From Paraburkholderia xenovorans LB400 (GTDB lineage: Bacteria; Pseudomonadota; Gammaproteobacteria; Burkholderiales; Burkholderiaceae), in assembly GCF_000013645.1 (NCBI RefSeq), contig NC_007952.1, forward strand, positions 62,001-126,000: a stretch of 64,000 bases of DNA. Direction: 5' to 3'. Of this stretch, positions 33,986 to 44,200 are shown piece after piece (position 1 is the stretch's first letter; every line of letters begins with the position of its first letter). The notes below the pieces were generated by a model. That model worked only from the letters and a program-made list of their open reading frames with translations. It did not search any database and was not told the origin of the DNA. A program made the position numbers and the translations under genes.

Positions 33986-35959
33986 TCAATCGCGCCCGCT
34001 CTCCAGCTTGAACACACTGACCACCTGTGCGAGACGCGCGGCCTGATCGCGCAACTCCGCTGCCGCAAGTTCCGCCTCGCCGACAATCGTCGCGTTCTGC
34101 TGCGTTGCTTCGCCGATCTGCGTGACGGCGAGATTGACCTGTTCGATGCCGCCCGACTGCTCGCGCGAGGCCACGCTGATTTCGCCCATGATCGCGCGCA
34201 CCTCGCCGACCTGCTGAACGATGCCCTGCATCGTCGAGCTGGCTTCTTCGGCGATCCGGAAACCGCTTTGCACGGTCGCCGTGGAAGTCGCGATCAGGCC
34301 TTCGATCTCCTTCACCGAAGCCGCGCTGCGTTGCGCCAGCGCGCGCACTTCCGACGCCACCACCGCGAAGCCCTTGCCGTGTTCGCCGGCCCGCGCCGCT
34401 TCCACGGCGGCGTTCAGCGCGAGGATATTGGTCTGGAAGGCGATGCCTTCGATTACGGACGTGATCTCCGCGATCTTCTGCGACGAGCGGCTGATCTCGC
34501 CCATCGTCGAGACCACACGTTCGACCGCACGGCCGCCTTCGAGCGCGGCGTCGGCGGCGCGCGTGACGAGCGTGTTGGCTTGCGCGGCGTGGTCGGCGTT
34601 CTGCTGCACGGTCGAGGTGATCTCCTCCATGCTGGCCGCCGTTTCTTCGAGGCTGCTCGCCTGCGTGGCGATTCGCGCGGCGATATGGCCGCTGCCGGTG
34701 GCGATTTTCCCGGTGCCGTGAGACATATCCGCCGACGCGTTGCGCACTTGCGAAACAATGCGCGCGAGTCCTTCGCCGATGCCGTCGATCGACTGCATCA
34801 GGCGGCCGATTTCATCGGCGCGCGCGTTTGCGCCGTTGGCTACGCGCACGCTCAGATCGCCCGAGGCGAAACGCTCGGACGCCTTGGCGGCTTCCTCGAG
34901 CGGGCGGCTCACGAGGCGGCGCACCGCAATCAGGAACACCACCGCGAACACGCCGACGAGGATGAAGCCGAGCAGCAGGAATTCATTGCGGGTGGCAACG
35001 ACGTCGGCCATCACTTCGTCGCGCGGCGCGACGCCGCCAACCAGCCATTGCCATTCCGGCACGGTAACGAACGAGACGAACTTGTCGCGCGCGCCGCGTT
35101 CGCCGAGCGTGGCGTCGGCCGAACTGTATTCGAGCCGGCCATCTTTCATGTCGAGCATCTGCTGGTACGGCGCGTTCGCGTTGCCGGCATTCTGACCGGC
35201 CGCCGCGGGGTGCACGATCAGCTTGCCGCGATCCGCGCCCTTCGACGCGTCGACGACGAAGTAGTAGCCGGTGTCACCGATCTTCAGATTGCGAATGCCG
35301 TCTTCGACCGACTGGATTTCCTTGTCCACATTGACGCCGACGAACAGCGCGCCGATCACGCGGCCGCTTGCGTCGGTGATGGGCCGGTATTGCGTGATCA
35401 AACGTTTGCCAAAGAGCGCGGCAAGTCCCGTATAGGATCTGTTCGCGAGGAGCAGCGCATAGGCCGGTGCCTTGCGATCGAGCAACGTGCCGATGGCGCG
35501 CGAGCCGTCCTGTTTCTTCAGTGAAGTCGTGACGCGCACGAAGTCGTCGCCGTTGCGCGCGAAGACCGTGGCGACCGCGCCGCTGCGTTCGAGAAACAGA
35601 TCGGGAATGGAAAAGTCCATGTTCAGGACTTTGTCGCCCGCCTTGATGGTCGGCGTGGCGACGCCGCCGATGTCGACCTTCTGGGTCTCGTCGAGCGTGT
35701 AGCCGGTGGGCAGGAAACTCGCGAACAGCGACATCGAGCGGTCGACTTCGTTCGACAAGGCCTTGTCGAACAGTTTGATCATCGCGGCGATCGAACGGTC
35801 TTTGTCCGCGATGCGTTCGAGCACCTGGTCGCTGATCTGCTTGCCGGCGGTGCGGGTGAGTGCCCACGTGAACGCGGCGAAGATCAACGCCACCAGCGCG
35901 CACGAAAGAATGGCGAGCCGCGCGCCGACGCTGGCGCGGCGCAAAGAGAGAAATTCCAT
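33986..35959 (-). CDS. Methyl-accepting chemotaxis protein with a large Cache-type sensor
   Basis: 657-residue chemoreceptor. ATG 35959 (MEFLSLRRASVG) is chosen; ATG 36004 is possible, as neither has a Shine-Dalgarno. TM1 is LAILSCALVALIFAAFTWAL, then a periplasmic sensor of about 270 residues with Cache-like elements (SGAVATVFARNGDDFVRVTTS; GALFVGVNVDKEIQSVEDGI; GDTGYYFVVDASKG; VPEWQWLVGGVAPRDEV). TM2 LLGFILVGVFAVVFLIAV, HAMP, and signalling hairpin EGIAFQTNILALNAAVEAARAGEHGKGFAVVA follow. Its last residues (FKLESGRD) do not form a CheR pentapeptide. A sigma-28-like promoter lies upstream. Confidence 0.95.
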   Translation of the reverse strand: MEFLSLRRASVGARLAILSCALVALIFAAFTWALTRTAGKQISDQVLERIADKDRSIAAMIKLFDKALSNEVDRSMSLFASFLPTGYTLDETQKVDIGGVATPTIKAGDKVLNMDFSIPDLFLERSGAVATVFARNGDDFVRVTTSLKKQDGSRAIGTLLDRKAPAYALLLANRSYTGLAALFGKRLITQYRPITDASGRVIGALFVGVNVDKEIQSVEDGIRNLKIGDTGYYFVVDASKGADRGKLIVHPAAAGQNAGNANAPYQQMLDMKDGRLEYSSADATLGERGARDKFVSFVTVPEWQWLVGGVAPRDEVMADVVATRNEFLLLGFILVGVFAVVFLIAVRRLVSRPLEEAAKASERFASGDLSVRVANGANARADEIGRLMQSIDGIGEGLARIVSQVRNASADMSHGTGKIATGSGHIAARIATQASSLEETAASMEEITSTVQQNADHAAQANTLVTRAADAALEGGRAVERVVSTMGEISRSSQKIAEITSVIEGIAFQTNILALNAAVEAARAGEHGKGFAVVASEVRALAQRSAASVKEIEGLIATSTATVQSGFRIAEEASSTMQGIVQQVGEVRAIMGEISVASREQSGGIEQVNLAVTQIGEATQQNATIVGEAELAAAELRDQAARLAQVVSVFKLESGRD

Positions 35960-36033
35960 GAGCGATTGCGGAGTAAGAGAGCACGAGCGGGATGCATGGG
36001 CCATGCGTGGGCATGGCCGGCATCGATGGCTGG

Positions 36034-36061
36034 TTTACGGCCGCTGCGTCCGCCTTCTTTA
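36034..36061 (-). promoter_or_regulatory. FliA-like promoter of the second mcp gene
   Basis: On the minus strand, TAAA-N16-GCCGTAAA precedes the chemoreceptor start by about 75 bases (to 35959). The -10 box agrees with GCCGATAA at six of eight positions; the spacing is one base longer than usual. Less certain than the promoter at 21575. Confidence 0.45.
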
Positions 36062-36122
36062 GGGATTTGAAAGCACTTCGTAATAACCGCGTCACCCGTG
36101 GGGTGTTTCGGCGCGCACTCGC

Positions 36123-38486
36123 CTAGCGCCCCGAACCATTCTGCGCACCGCGCCAGGTGCGCAGCAGCAGCGCGTTGGTCACCACGCTGACGCTCGAAAA
36201 GGCCATCGCCGCGCCGGCGAGCATCGGGTTCAGCAAGCCGAAGGCGGCCAGCGGAATGCCGATCAGGTTGTAGACGAAGGCCCAGAACAGGTTCTGCCGG
36301 ATCTTGCGCCACGTTCTGCGCGAGATGTCGATGGCGTCGGCCACCAGCGCCGGATCGCCGCGCATCAGCGTGATGCCGGCCGCGTGCATGGCGACGTCGG
36401 TGCCGGTCGCCATCGCGATGCCGATGTCGGCGGCAGCGAGGGCGGGAGCGTCGTTGATGCCGTCGCCCGCCATCGCCACGATGCCGGCGCTGCGAATTTT
36501 CAGGTCACGGATGACACGGGCTTTGTCTTCGGGCAGCACGTCCGCATGGAATTCGTCGATGCCGAGCGCCCGGGCGACGCTCGCCGCGCTGCCCCGGTTG
36601 TCGCCGGTGACCAGCACGCTCGTAATGCCCATCTGCGCCAGCCGTTCGACGGCCGCGCGCGCCGTGGGTTTGACGGTATCGCCGAAAGCGATCAATGCCA
36701 GTGCGACCGGCGCTAGCGGAGCGCGCTGCATGAGCCAGGAAACCGTGTTGCCGGCGGCTTCGAGCTCGCGGGCGCGCGCGGCGAATTCGGGCGGCAATTC
36801 AATCCCGAGTTCGCCGAGCCAGCGTCCGCTGCCCAACGCGAGGGTGCGGCCGTCGACGTCCGCTTCGACGCCCCGGCCCGCCACGGCGCGCGCGGCGCTG
36901 GCGTGCAGCGCGCGCGTTCGAGTGGGCGAGGCCACGGCTTCACCGATTGCCGCAGGCATGTCGGCAGCCTCGGCCGCCGCCGCTGTCGCTGCCGCTTCCG
37001 CTTCATACGCCTTGACCACTGCGCGTGCCAGCGGATGATCGCTGTTGCGCTGCACCGCCGCGGCAAGTGCTAGCGCTTCGTCGCGGCTGATGCCGCCGAT
37101 CGGCTCGAACGCCGTCACCGACGGCTGGCCGAGCGTCAGCGTGCCGGTCTTGTCGAACGCGACAATCGTTACCCGATGCGCGGTTTCCAATGCCTCGGCG
37201 TCCTTGATCAGCACGCCGCGCCGCGCGGCGACACCGGTGCCGGCCATGATGGCCGCCGGCGTGGCCAGTCCGAGCGCGCATGGGCAGGCGATCACCAGCA
37301 CGGCGACCGCGTTGAGAATCGCCGTTTCACCGGCCGCGCCGGCGATCAGCCAGCCGGCCAGCGTGAGCGCGGCAATGGCGAGGATCGCCGGCACGAAGAT
37401 TTCGCTGACCCGGTCCACCAGGCGCTGGATCGGCGCCTTCTCGGCCTGCGCGCTTTCCACGAGGCGGATGATGCGCGCAAGTGTCGTCTCCGCGCCGATC
37501 GCCGTGGTCGTCACGGCAATCGCGCCTTCGCCGTTGATCGAGCCGGCGGTGACTGCGTCGGCTACCTGCTTCGGCACCGGCAGACTTTCGCCGGTGATCA
37601 GGGATTCGTCGATATGCGTGCGCCCTTCGAGCACCGTACCGTCGACCGGCACGCGTTCGCCGGGGCGCACGATCACGATCGTGCCGACCCGTACTTGCGC
37701 GAGCGGCACGTCCCGCTCGCCGGCGCCGACACGAATGCGCGCACGGTCGGGGCGCAGCGCGTTGAGGGCGCGGATGGCGTCCGTGGTCTGGCGCTTGGCG
37801 CGCGCTTCGAGCCACTTGCCGAAGCGCACCAGCGTAATCACGACCGCCGACGCTTCGAAGTACAGATGCATCATGTCGCCGGGATGGGTCGCCAGTTCAT
37901 AGACGCTGATGCCATACGCCGCCGACGTGCCGAGCGCCACCAGCAAGTCCATGTTGCCGGCGCCCGCCCGCACGGCACGAAAGGCCGCGCGATAGAAGCG
38001 CGCGCCGAATACGAACTGCACGACCGAAGCGAGCGCGAATTGCAGCCACGGCGACAGCATCGCGTGGAAACCGAACCATTCGCCGACCATTGGGCCGATG
38101 AGCGGCAGCGTCAGCACGGCGGAGGCGAGCACGGCCGCCAGTTCGCGGCGGGTCTGGTCGCGCTTGCGGTCGGCGGGGGCCGACTCGTTGGCAGAGGCGG
38201 GCGTGTCCGGTGGTGCGACCAGGGCCGCTTCATAGCCCGCTTTCCTGACGGCGGCGATCAGCGCATCCGGGCCGGCGGCCGCGCCGTTCAGGTCGACGGT
38301 CGCCGTTTCGGTCGCGAGATTCACCGAAGCACTCACGACACCCGGCACTTTGGCGAGCGCCTTTTCGACGCGCATCGCACACGAGGCGCAAGTCATGCCG
38401 CCGATGTCGAGTTCGGCGGTGTGGGCGGAAATGTCCGCGGCATCGGCGGTGTTCGCGGGGCGCGGGGCGGTGGCAAGTTCGGTCAT
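36123..38486 (-). CDS. copA: Copper-exporting P1B-type ATPase
   Basis: 787-residue inner-membrane pump that exports Cu(I). One N-terminal heavy-metal-associated domain with GMTCASC (C33, C36), eight hydrophobic segments, the CPC ion-binding motif (VIACPCALGLATP), phosphorylation site DKTGTLT, and hinge GDGINDAPALAAADIGIAM with the conserved Asp. An HP motif is present in NSDHPLARAVV. ATG 38486 is preferred over 38510 because the promoter at 38530-38560 would leave only a dozen leader bases for the latter; neither has a good Shine-Dalgarno. An insertion (about 50 residues, Ala-rich) follows HPLARAVVKAYEAEA in the nucleotide-binding domain. No chaperone gene beside it. Confidence 0.95.
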   Translation of the reverse strand: MTELATAPRPANTADAADISAHTAELDIGGMTCASCAMRVEKALAKVPGVVSASVNLATETATVDLNGAAAGPDALIAAVRKAGYEAALVAPPDTPASANESAPADRKRDQTRRELAAVLASAVLTLPLIGPMVGEWFGFHAMLSPWLQFALASVVQFVFGARFYRAAFRAVRAGAGNMDLLVALGTSAAYGISVYELATHPGDMMHLYFEASAVVITLVRFGKWLEARAKRQTTDAIRALNALRPDRARIRVGAGERDVPLAQVRVGTIVIVRPGERVPVDGTVLEGRTHIDESLITGESLPVPKQVADAVTAGSINGEGAIAVTTTAIGAETTLARIIRLVESAQAEKAPIQRLVDRVSEIFVPAILAIAALTLAGWLIAGAAGETAILNAVAVLVIACPCALGLATPAAIMAGTGVAARRGVLIKDAEALETAHRVTIVAFDKTGTLTLGQPSVTAFEPIGGISRDEALALAAAVQRNSDHPLARAVVKAYEAEAAATAAAAEAADMPAAIGEAVASPTRTRALHASAARAVAGRGVEADVDGRTLALGSGRWLGELGIELPPEFAARARELEAAGNTVSWLMQRAPLAPVALALIAFGDTVKPTARAAVERLAQMGITSVLVTGDNRGSAASVARALGIDEFHADVLPEDKARVIRDLKIRSAGIVAMAGDGINDAPALAAADIGIAMATGTDVAMHAAGITLMRGDPALVADAIDISRRTWRKIRQNLFWAFVYNLIGIPLAAFGLLNPMLAGAAMAFSSVSVVTNALLLRTWRGAQNGSGR

Positions 38487-38529
38487 GGCAGGCAGGGCTC
38501 GTGGCGGCATCAGGCCGCATCATGAGGCC

Positions 38530-38560
38530 AGTATTGACCTTCCCATGATAGGAAGGTCAA
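38530..38560 (-). promoter_or_regulatory. CueR/MerR-type copper-responsive promoter of copA
   Basis: TTGACCTTCC and GGAAGGTCAA form a perfect 10-bp inverted repeat around 7 bases (38534-38560). Read on the minus strand, the left arm is also a -35 box (TTGACC), and 19 bases later AATACT (38535-38530) is the -10. The overlong 19-bp spacer with the dyad inside is diagnostic of MerR-family activators, and the ACCTTCC/GGAAGGT half-sites are those of CueR. Confidence 0.88.
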
Positions 38561-38612
38561 GAGTGAATTGCAGGGTCGCCTCAAAGCGACCGATGCATGG
38601 CCAAAGTGCCGC

Positions 38613-39284
38613 TCAGAACGCTGGCGGCGCGTCCAGCATGGCCTGGCCGACGGCCTGCTGTTCATCACCCGGGCGCGCCAGCAGGGTTTCCGCCGCGCCG
38701 CGACGGTCGGCCGCAGCCTTGTTCTGGCCGAGCTTCCACTTGCCGACCAGCCGCGTCACCTCGATCTCGATGCCAACGATCGCGCCGAGCATCTGCGCGA
38801 TGAAGTCGGCGGGCGCATCGCCCATTTTCCACGGCACCGGTTCGCCGGCTTCCATCTTGCGGGTCAGGCGCGCGACCAGGCCGCGCAGGAACGACTCGTC
38901 GTCGCGCACGACGATCCGGCCGTGCGCATGCACCACCATGTAGTTATAAGTCGGCACCTGCCGATGCGTTTCATGCTTGCCCGGATACCAGTTCGGCGAG
39001 ATATACGCGGACGGGCCCTGGAAGATCACGAGCGCTTCGGGGTTCGCTTCGGCTTCCTGCCACACCGGGTTGGCGCGCGCGACGTGAGCGCGCAGGATGC
39101 CATGCGTCTCACCCGCCGCCGCATCAGATTTGTCTTTCGCGGGCGGGACTTCGAATTCGAACGGCAAATGATTCGCATCGAGCCCGTTCGGCCCGTTGGT
39201 AATCAGCGCGCCGAAAGGGTGCTCGGCGATCAGGCGGTGGAGAACCTCTGGACGGTTCTCTTCGAAATGGGCGGGCATGTACAT
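38613..39284 (-). CDS. PaiB-like FMN-binding protein (negative transcriptional regulator family)
   Basis: 223-residue PaiB-family protein. CGGAG is 7 bases before ATG 39284, giving MYMPAHFEENRPEVLHRLIAEHPFGALIT; longer frames have no similarity. The conserved pieces HLPFEFE, HVARANPVWQ, PSAYISPNWYPGKHETHRQVPTYNY and GIEIEVTRLVGKWKLGQN are all present. PaiB proteins are FMN-binding split barrels linked to repression of sporulation/protease genes in Bacillus; the role in proteobacteria is uncertain. Same strand as copA and ends 53 bases before the copper promoter, so not part of its unit. Confidence 0.88.
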   Translation of the reverse strand: MYMPAHFEENRPEVLHRLIAEHPFGALITNGPNGLDANHLPFEFEVPPAKDKSDAAAGETHGILRAHVARANPVWQEAEANPEALVIFQGPSAYISPNWYPGKHETHRQVPTYNYMVVHAHGRIVVRDDESFLRGLVARLTRKMEAGEPVPWKMGDAPADFIAQMLGAIVGIEIEVTRLVGKWKLGQNKAAADRRGAAETLLARPGDEQQAVGQAMLDAPPAF

Positions 39285-39583
39285 GAAACGCTCCGGATAC
39301 GAGAGGACGAAAGAGCCGCAGTGAAAAATCGCCACGAGGCGTGGGGCGCCAGGGCGGATGTAATAAAAAAACGTCAACCGTACGGCGAAAAAGCCGCGAG
39401 CGCGCGCGAACCGGCGCTATTGCTGCCTTTGCGCTTGCCTGGTGAGCAAGGATACGATACAACCCGATGTTGTCGGCATCGCGAACCGCGGACTGGATGC
39501 GTTGGGCTTTGGGAGGCCGCGCAAGCAGGGTTCGTAGCGCACCGGCGTCTCCCTTAGGACCACACGTTCCGCCACCTGAACGA
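39285..39583. other. Divergent intergenic region, about 300 bases
   Basis: Separates the PaiB-like gene (minus) from the DUF1254 lipoprotein (plus). It is AT-richer around 39361-39480, as expected for two promoters, but I cannot assign a convincing -35/-10 pair or operator. Confidence 0.4.
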
Positions 39584-41002
39584 ATGATAAAAAATCGCCG
39601 AAAGTTGCTTTCGATTCACTGGACCTGCGCATCGTTCGCAGGCCTCGCATTTCTGGCCGGTTGCGCGTCGACTCCCACCGCGTCGCAGAAATCCACTGGC
39701 TGGATCAAGGACGAAGTCGCCGATTCGTATGTGTTCGGTTATCCGCTGGTGCTGATGGGCGTTGCGCGCGACGCGGCGGTCGGCACGGATCCGGGCCAGG
39801 CGCCGCTCAATACGCTGCGCCACGCACAGGCATTGCCGCCGATCGGCGCGGCCAATCCGCCGCAGCCCAGTCTCGATACGTTCGATTCGACCGGCTGGCT
39901 GGACCTCGGCAGCGAACCGGTGATCGTATCGCTGCCCGACTCGCGTGGCCGCTACGTCGACGCCCGCGTGCTCGACATGTGGACCAACGTGGTCTGGTCG
40001 ACCAGCTCGCAGTTCGGCACTCGCGCGGCGGGCATCAAGGCGCAGGCGATCGCCTTCGTGGGTCCGGGCTGGCAGGGAGAGTTGCCCAAGGGTGTGAAGC
40101 GCGTCGACGTGCCGACCCGCAATGCATGGGTGAGCGTGCGTATCCAGTCGAACGGCACGCGCGATCTGACAGCGGTCCGCAAGCTGCAACGCGCCATTCG
40201 TGTCGCGCCGTTGAGCGTCTACGCGGGCGACACCCGTTCCGCGACGATCGCGCCGGCGCGCAGCAATGCCGCCGACGCCGCCGCGGCCGCTTCCGGCTCG
40301 CCGGCCGCGCAAGTCGCCGCGCTCGACGCGAACGGTTTCTTCAACCGGCTCGCGCAGGCCTTGCCCGACAATCCGCCGACGCCGGCCGATCCGCATGCGC
40401 TCAAATTCCTCTCCGACCTCGGCGTGACGCCAGGCGAACCGGTCAAGCTGCCGAACGCGCCGGAAGCCATTACGGCGGGTCTTGCCGACGGTCATGATCG
40501 CGTGGTCACGCCGCCGTCCAATCTGCTGACCGGCAACGGCTGGAGCTGGTTCGGCGACGGCGTGGGGACCTACGGTCCAGACTACGCGCTGCGCGCTTAT
40601 GCGGCCTACGCGCAACCGGGCATCGGCACGAAAGACGACGAAGTACGCGCGGTCGTCACCCAGGACAGCGACGGTCATGCGCTCAACGGCGCAAACCGTT
40701 ACGTGATCCACTTCGCGCCGAATCAGTTGCCGCCGGTGCGCGGCTTCTGGTCGATCACCGCGTACACGAAAGACGGCGCCTTGGGCGAAAGCGCGCCGGC
40801 GCGTCTGGCGGTCGGCGACCGCAATGGCGCGCGCCGCAATCGCGACGGTTCGCTCGACGTGACCGTGTCGTCCACGCGCAGCAGGAGCGGCAACTGGCTG
40901 CCGGCGCCGCGTGCCGATCTGAAGCTCGTGCTGCGTCTGTACGCACCCAAGCCGCAAGCCACCGACGGCAGCTGGCAACCGCCGGCCGTCGTGCGTCAGT
41001 GA
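39584..41002 (+). CDS. DUF1254/DUF1214 lipoprotein
   Basis: 472-residue predicted lipoprotein: MIKNRRKLLS, hydrophobic core and lipobox LAGC with Cys27. The start ATG 39584 is chosen by this signal; the frame opens upstream. DUF1254 part: DSYVFGYPLVLMGVARDAAV; WLDLGSEPVIVSLPD; RYVDARVLDMWTNVV. DUF1214 part near the C-terminus: NRYVIHFAPNQLPPVRGFWS then LPAPRADLKLVLRLYAPK. Such proteins are widespread in proteobacteria, with no agreed function. A hairpin follows the stop. Periplasmic or membrane-anchored. Confidence 0.88.
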   Translation: MIKNRRKLLSIHWTCASFAGLAFLAGCASTPTASQKSTGWIKDEVADSYVFGYPLVLMGVARDAAVGTDPGQAPLNTLRHAQALPPIGAANPPQPSLDTFDSTGWLDLGSEPVIVSLPDSRGRYVDARVLDMWTNVVWSTSSQFGTRAAGIKAQAIAFVGPGWQGELPKGVKRVDVPTRNAWVSVRIQSNGTRDLTAVRKLQRAIRVAPLSVYAGDTRSATIAPARSNAADAAAAASGSPAAQVAALDANGFFNRLAQALPDNPPTPADPHALKFLSDLGVTPGEPVKLPNAPEAITAGLADGHDRVVTPPSNLLTGNGWSWFGDGVGTYGPDYALRAYAAYAQPGIGTKDDEVRAVVTQDSDGHALNGANRYVIHFAPNQLPPVRGFWSITAYTKDGALGESAPARLAVGDRNGARRNRDGSLDVTVSSTRSRSGNWLPAPRADLKLVLRLYAPKPQATDGSWQPPAVVRQ

Positions 41003-41065
41003 TAGCTGCGTGTCGTCGACATGACAGCTCTGCTTCGGTAGCGACCCGATAACGAATCGGGCAAG

Positions 41066-41097
41066 GCATGTCCGCCACTTCGTCGCGGCGGACATGC
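41066..41097 (+). terminator. Strong hairpin between the DUF1254 and DUF748 genes
   Basis: GCATGTCCGCC/GGCGGACATGC is an 11-bp perfect stem with a 10-base loop, 64 bases after the DUF1254 stop. No T run follows, so termination is likely weak or Rho-assisted. Confidence 0.5.
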
Positions 41098-41230
41098 GGC
41101 GCTATCGCGCAAGGGAATGTGTAAGCCTCGCCTTACATTTATATCCCGCGAAAGATTCACGACTTATACTGCCGCTTGCGGGATTTTCGTTTTCGCGGCG
41201 GGCTTGCCGCCGCATTACCCAATACCGAGC

Positions 41231-44200
41231 ATGGCAAGCCTCAATAAAGCGTCACTAGCCTCGTCCATGCAGACCGTGCGCGATGTCGCGCAGTCACGCC
41301 GCACCCGGCGTGTCATCACCGGCCTGCTGATCTTCCTTGTAGTGTTCGGTCTACTCGGCTTCTTTGCGGCGCCGCCGCTGATTCGCCACGTTGCCGAGCA
41401 ACAGCTCAGCAAACAACTCGACCGCCCTGCCACGATTGGCCGCATTGCGCTCAATCCGTACACGCTCCGGCTCGAAGCCGACCGTGTGCATATCGGCGAG
41501 CGCGGCGGCGCGGGCGACTTCGTGGATATTTCGCGGCTCATCGTGCAGCCGTCATGGAGTTCGCTGTTTCGCGCAGCGCCGATCATCGACCAGGTGCAGC
41601 TCGATTCGCCACGCTTCCATATTGTTCGTTACGATGCACAACGCTTCAATTTCACGGACCTGATCGAGAAATTCTCGAAACAGCCAGCCAGGCCGGATAG
41701 CAAGCCGACGCTGTTCTCCGTATCGAACATTCGCCTCGAAAACGGCCAGATCACATTCGACGACAAGCTGCTCGGCGCCACGCACGTGATCGATCAATGG
41801 AAGCTCGGCATTCCGTTCATCGCCACGCTGCCTTCGAAAACCGATATCTTCGTCGAGCCGTTGCTGCGTGCGCGCATCGACGGCAGTCCGCTTGCCATCG
41901 ACGGCAAGACCAAGCCCTTTGCCGCGTCGCGCGAGTCGGAGGTGTCGTTGCGCTTCGACGGCCTCGACGTGCCGCGTCTCATGTCCTACGCGCCGACCCG
42001 GCTGCCCGTGATCGTGCAGTCCGGCAAACTCTCCACGGATCTCAAGCTCAACTTCGTGGTCTCCAACGACGCGCCTTCGCTGCGCGTGGCGGGCACCATC
42101 GATCTGAACGACGTGGACGTGCAGGATCAAGGCAAGGCGCCGTTTTTCGCGGCGCGCGCGGTGCACGTGGCCGCCGCCACGCTCGACCCGTTCAGGAACC
42201 TCTATCACTTCGACGAGATCCGGATCGACGCGCCGACCGCCAGTCTCGCGCGGGATAAAGACGGCGTGCTGAGCGTCGAGAAGATGTTCGCTCCCGAACC
42301 GGCCGCGGCGCAACCGGCCGCGAGCGCGCCGGTTGCCGCATCCGCCGCCAATGCCGCGGCAAAAGCGGCGCCGCCGCTGGACCTGGCGATCAAACGCTTC
42401 GTGCTCAACGACGGCACTGTTAATGTTCGCGACAACGCCGCCTCGCGGCCTGTTGACGCCGGCCTGCAAAAACTGGCCGTGACGCTGACCGATTTTTCGA
42501 CGCTTGCCACGGCACCCGCGCACTACACGCTGAACACCGATCTCAAGGACAGCGGAGGGTCACTCGGTGTGGCCGGCGCGTTCGGCTTTGCGGCGAAAAC
42601 GGCAAGCGCGAAGCTCGACCTGAAGTCGTTGAACCTGCCGCAGTTGCAACCGTACCTCGATACCGCGACTGCGGCGCAGCTCAGGGACGGCAAGCTGTCG
42701 GCCACCGCCAACGTCGGTGCGAACTGGTCGAAGTTGCCGGCGGCCGTGATGGTCACGGATACGCAACTGGATCTGCAATCGCTGAAGGTCGCGGCGCCCG
42801 GCGCCAAGGACCCGGTGATCGCGCTCACGCAAGGCAGTGCCAGGGTCAGGCAGGTGGACGTGGCGGCGCGCACCGCCGAGATCGCCAGCATCGACACGAC
42901 CGGCCTCGCGGTCGACGCCGAGCGTCTGAAAGACGGCAGCATCAATCTCGCGGCGCTCGGCGGGCGGCATGAAGCCACGCCGCAGCGTACGGCGATCCAC
43001 GCGGTGAAGAAGGCGCAGGCGGAAGGGCCCGCGTGGCACTACAAGATCGGCGAACTGGTCCTGAAAGACGCCACCGCCAACTTCACGGACAACACCACGC
43101 CGCAGCCGGTGAAACTGAACATCACACCGCTGCAACTGAAGGTGCAGAACATCAGCGACGACCTGAGCCGTCCGCTGCCGGTCGATCTGCAGGCCACGCT
43201 GAACAGGAAGGGCACGCTCGGCGTCAAGGGCGACGTGACGGCGACACCGCTTAAGGTGGCCGTCAAGGTGAATGCCAACCGGCTCGACGCGGCGGCTTTC
43301 GAACCGTACTTCGGCGGCAAGCTGAATGCGGTGATCGCGAGCGCGCTGCTCAATGCGAACGGCGATCTCGCGCTGAGCCAGGCGAAGTCGCTGAAAGCGA
43401 CCTATCGCGGCGACATGGCGCTCGTCGACGTCCGCATGCTCGACAAGGCGAGTTCGGATCCATTTGCGGGCTGGGGCTCGCTCGCGTTGTCCAGCCTGAA
43501 GGCCGATTACGACGAGCATGGCACGGTGGTCGATGCGGGCCGCGTCACGTTCACGAAGTTCTATGGGCGTGTGTTGCTCGATGCGCAGGGCAAGCTCAAC
43601 CTGCGGGACGTCGTCGCGCACGAAACCGGCGCCGCGCAGTCGCTGACGCGCGACAAGAGCGGCGCGGACCCCGTGCCGCTGACGCCGCAGGCGGCATCCA
43701 CGGTCGCCGCCGCATCCGCACCCGTGCCGGCCTCGGCAGCGGCTGCCACGGTCACGGCTGCCACGGCGCCGCAAAGCCCGGTCAAGCTGCACTTCGGACA
43801 ACTGGTGCTGCAACAGGGCCGCGTGACGTACACGGACAATTTCATCAAGCCGAATTTCACGGCGAACCTGGTCGGCATTCAGGGCACCGTCGGTGCGTTC
43901 GGCACGCAATCCACCACCGCCGCGCCGGTCGACATTGCCGCGAAGCTGGCCGCCAATGGTCCGCTGTCGATTCGCGGCACGATCAATCCGCTGATCGCGA
44001 AGCCGGCGCTCGATCTCACGGCGGTCGCGCACGATATCGAACTGACCAATCTCACGCCGTATTCGGCGAAATATGCCGGCTATCCGATCACCAAGGGCAA
44101 GCTGAACGTCGATCTGCACTACACGCTCGAAAACGATCAACTGAATGCGAACAATCACATTTTCATCGATCAGCTCACGTTCGGCGATCACGTCGAAAAC

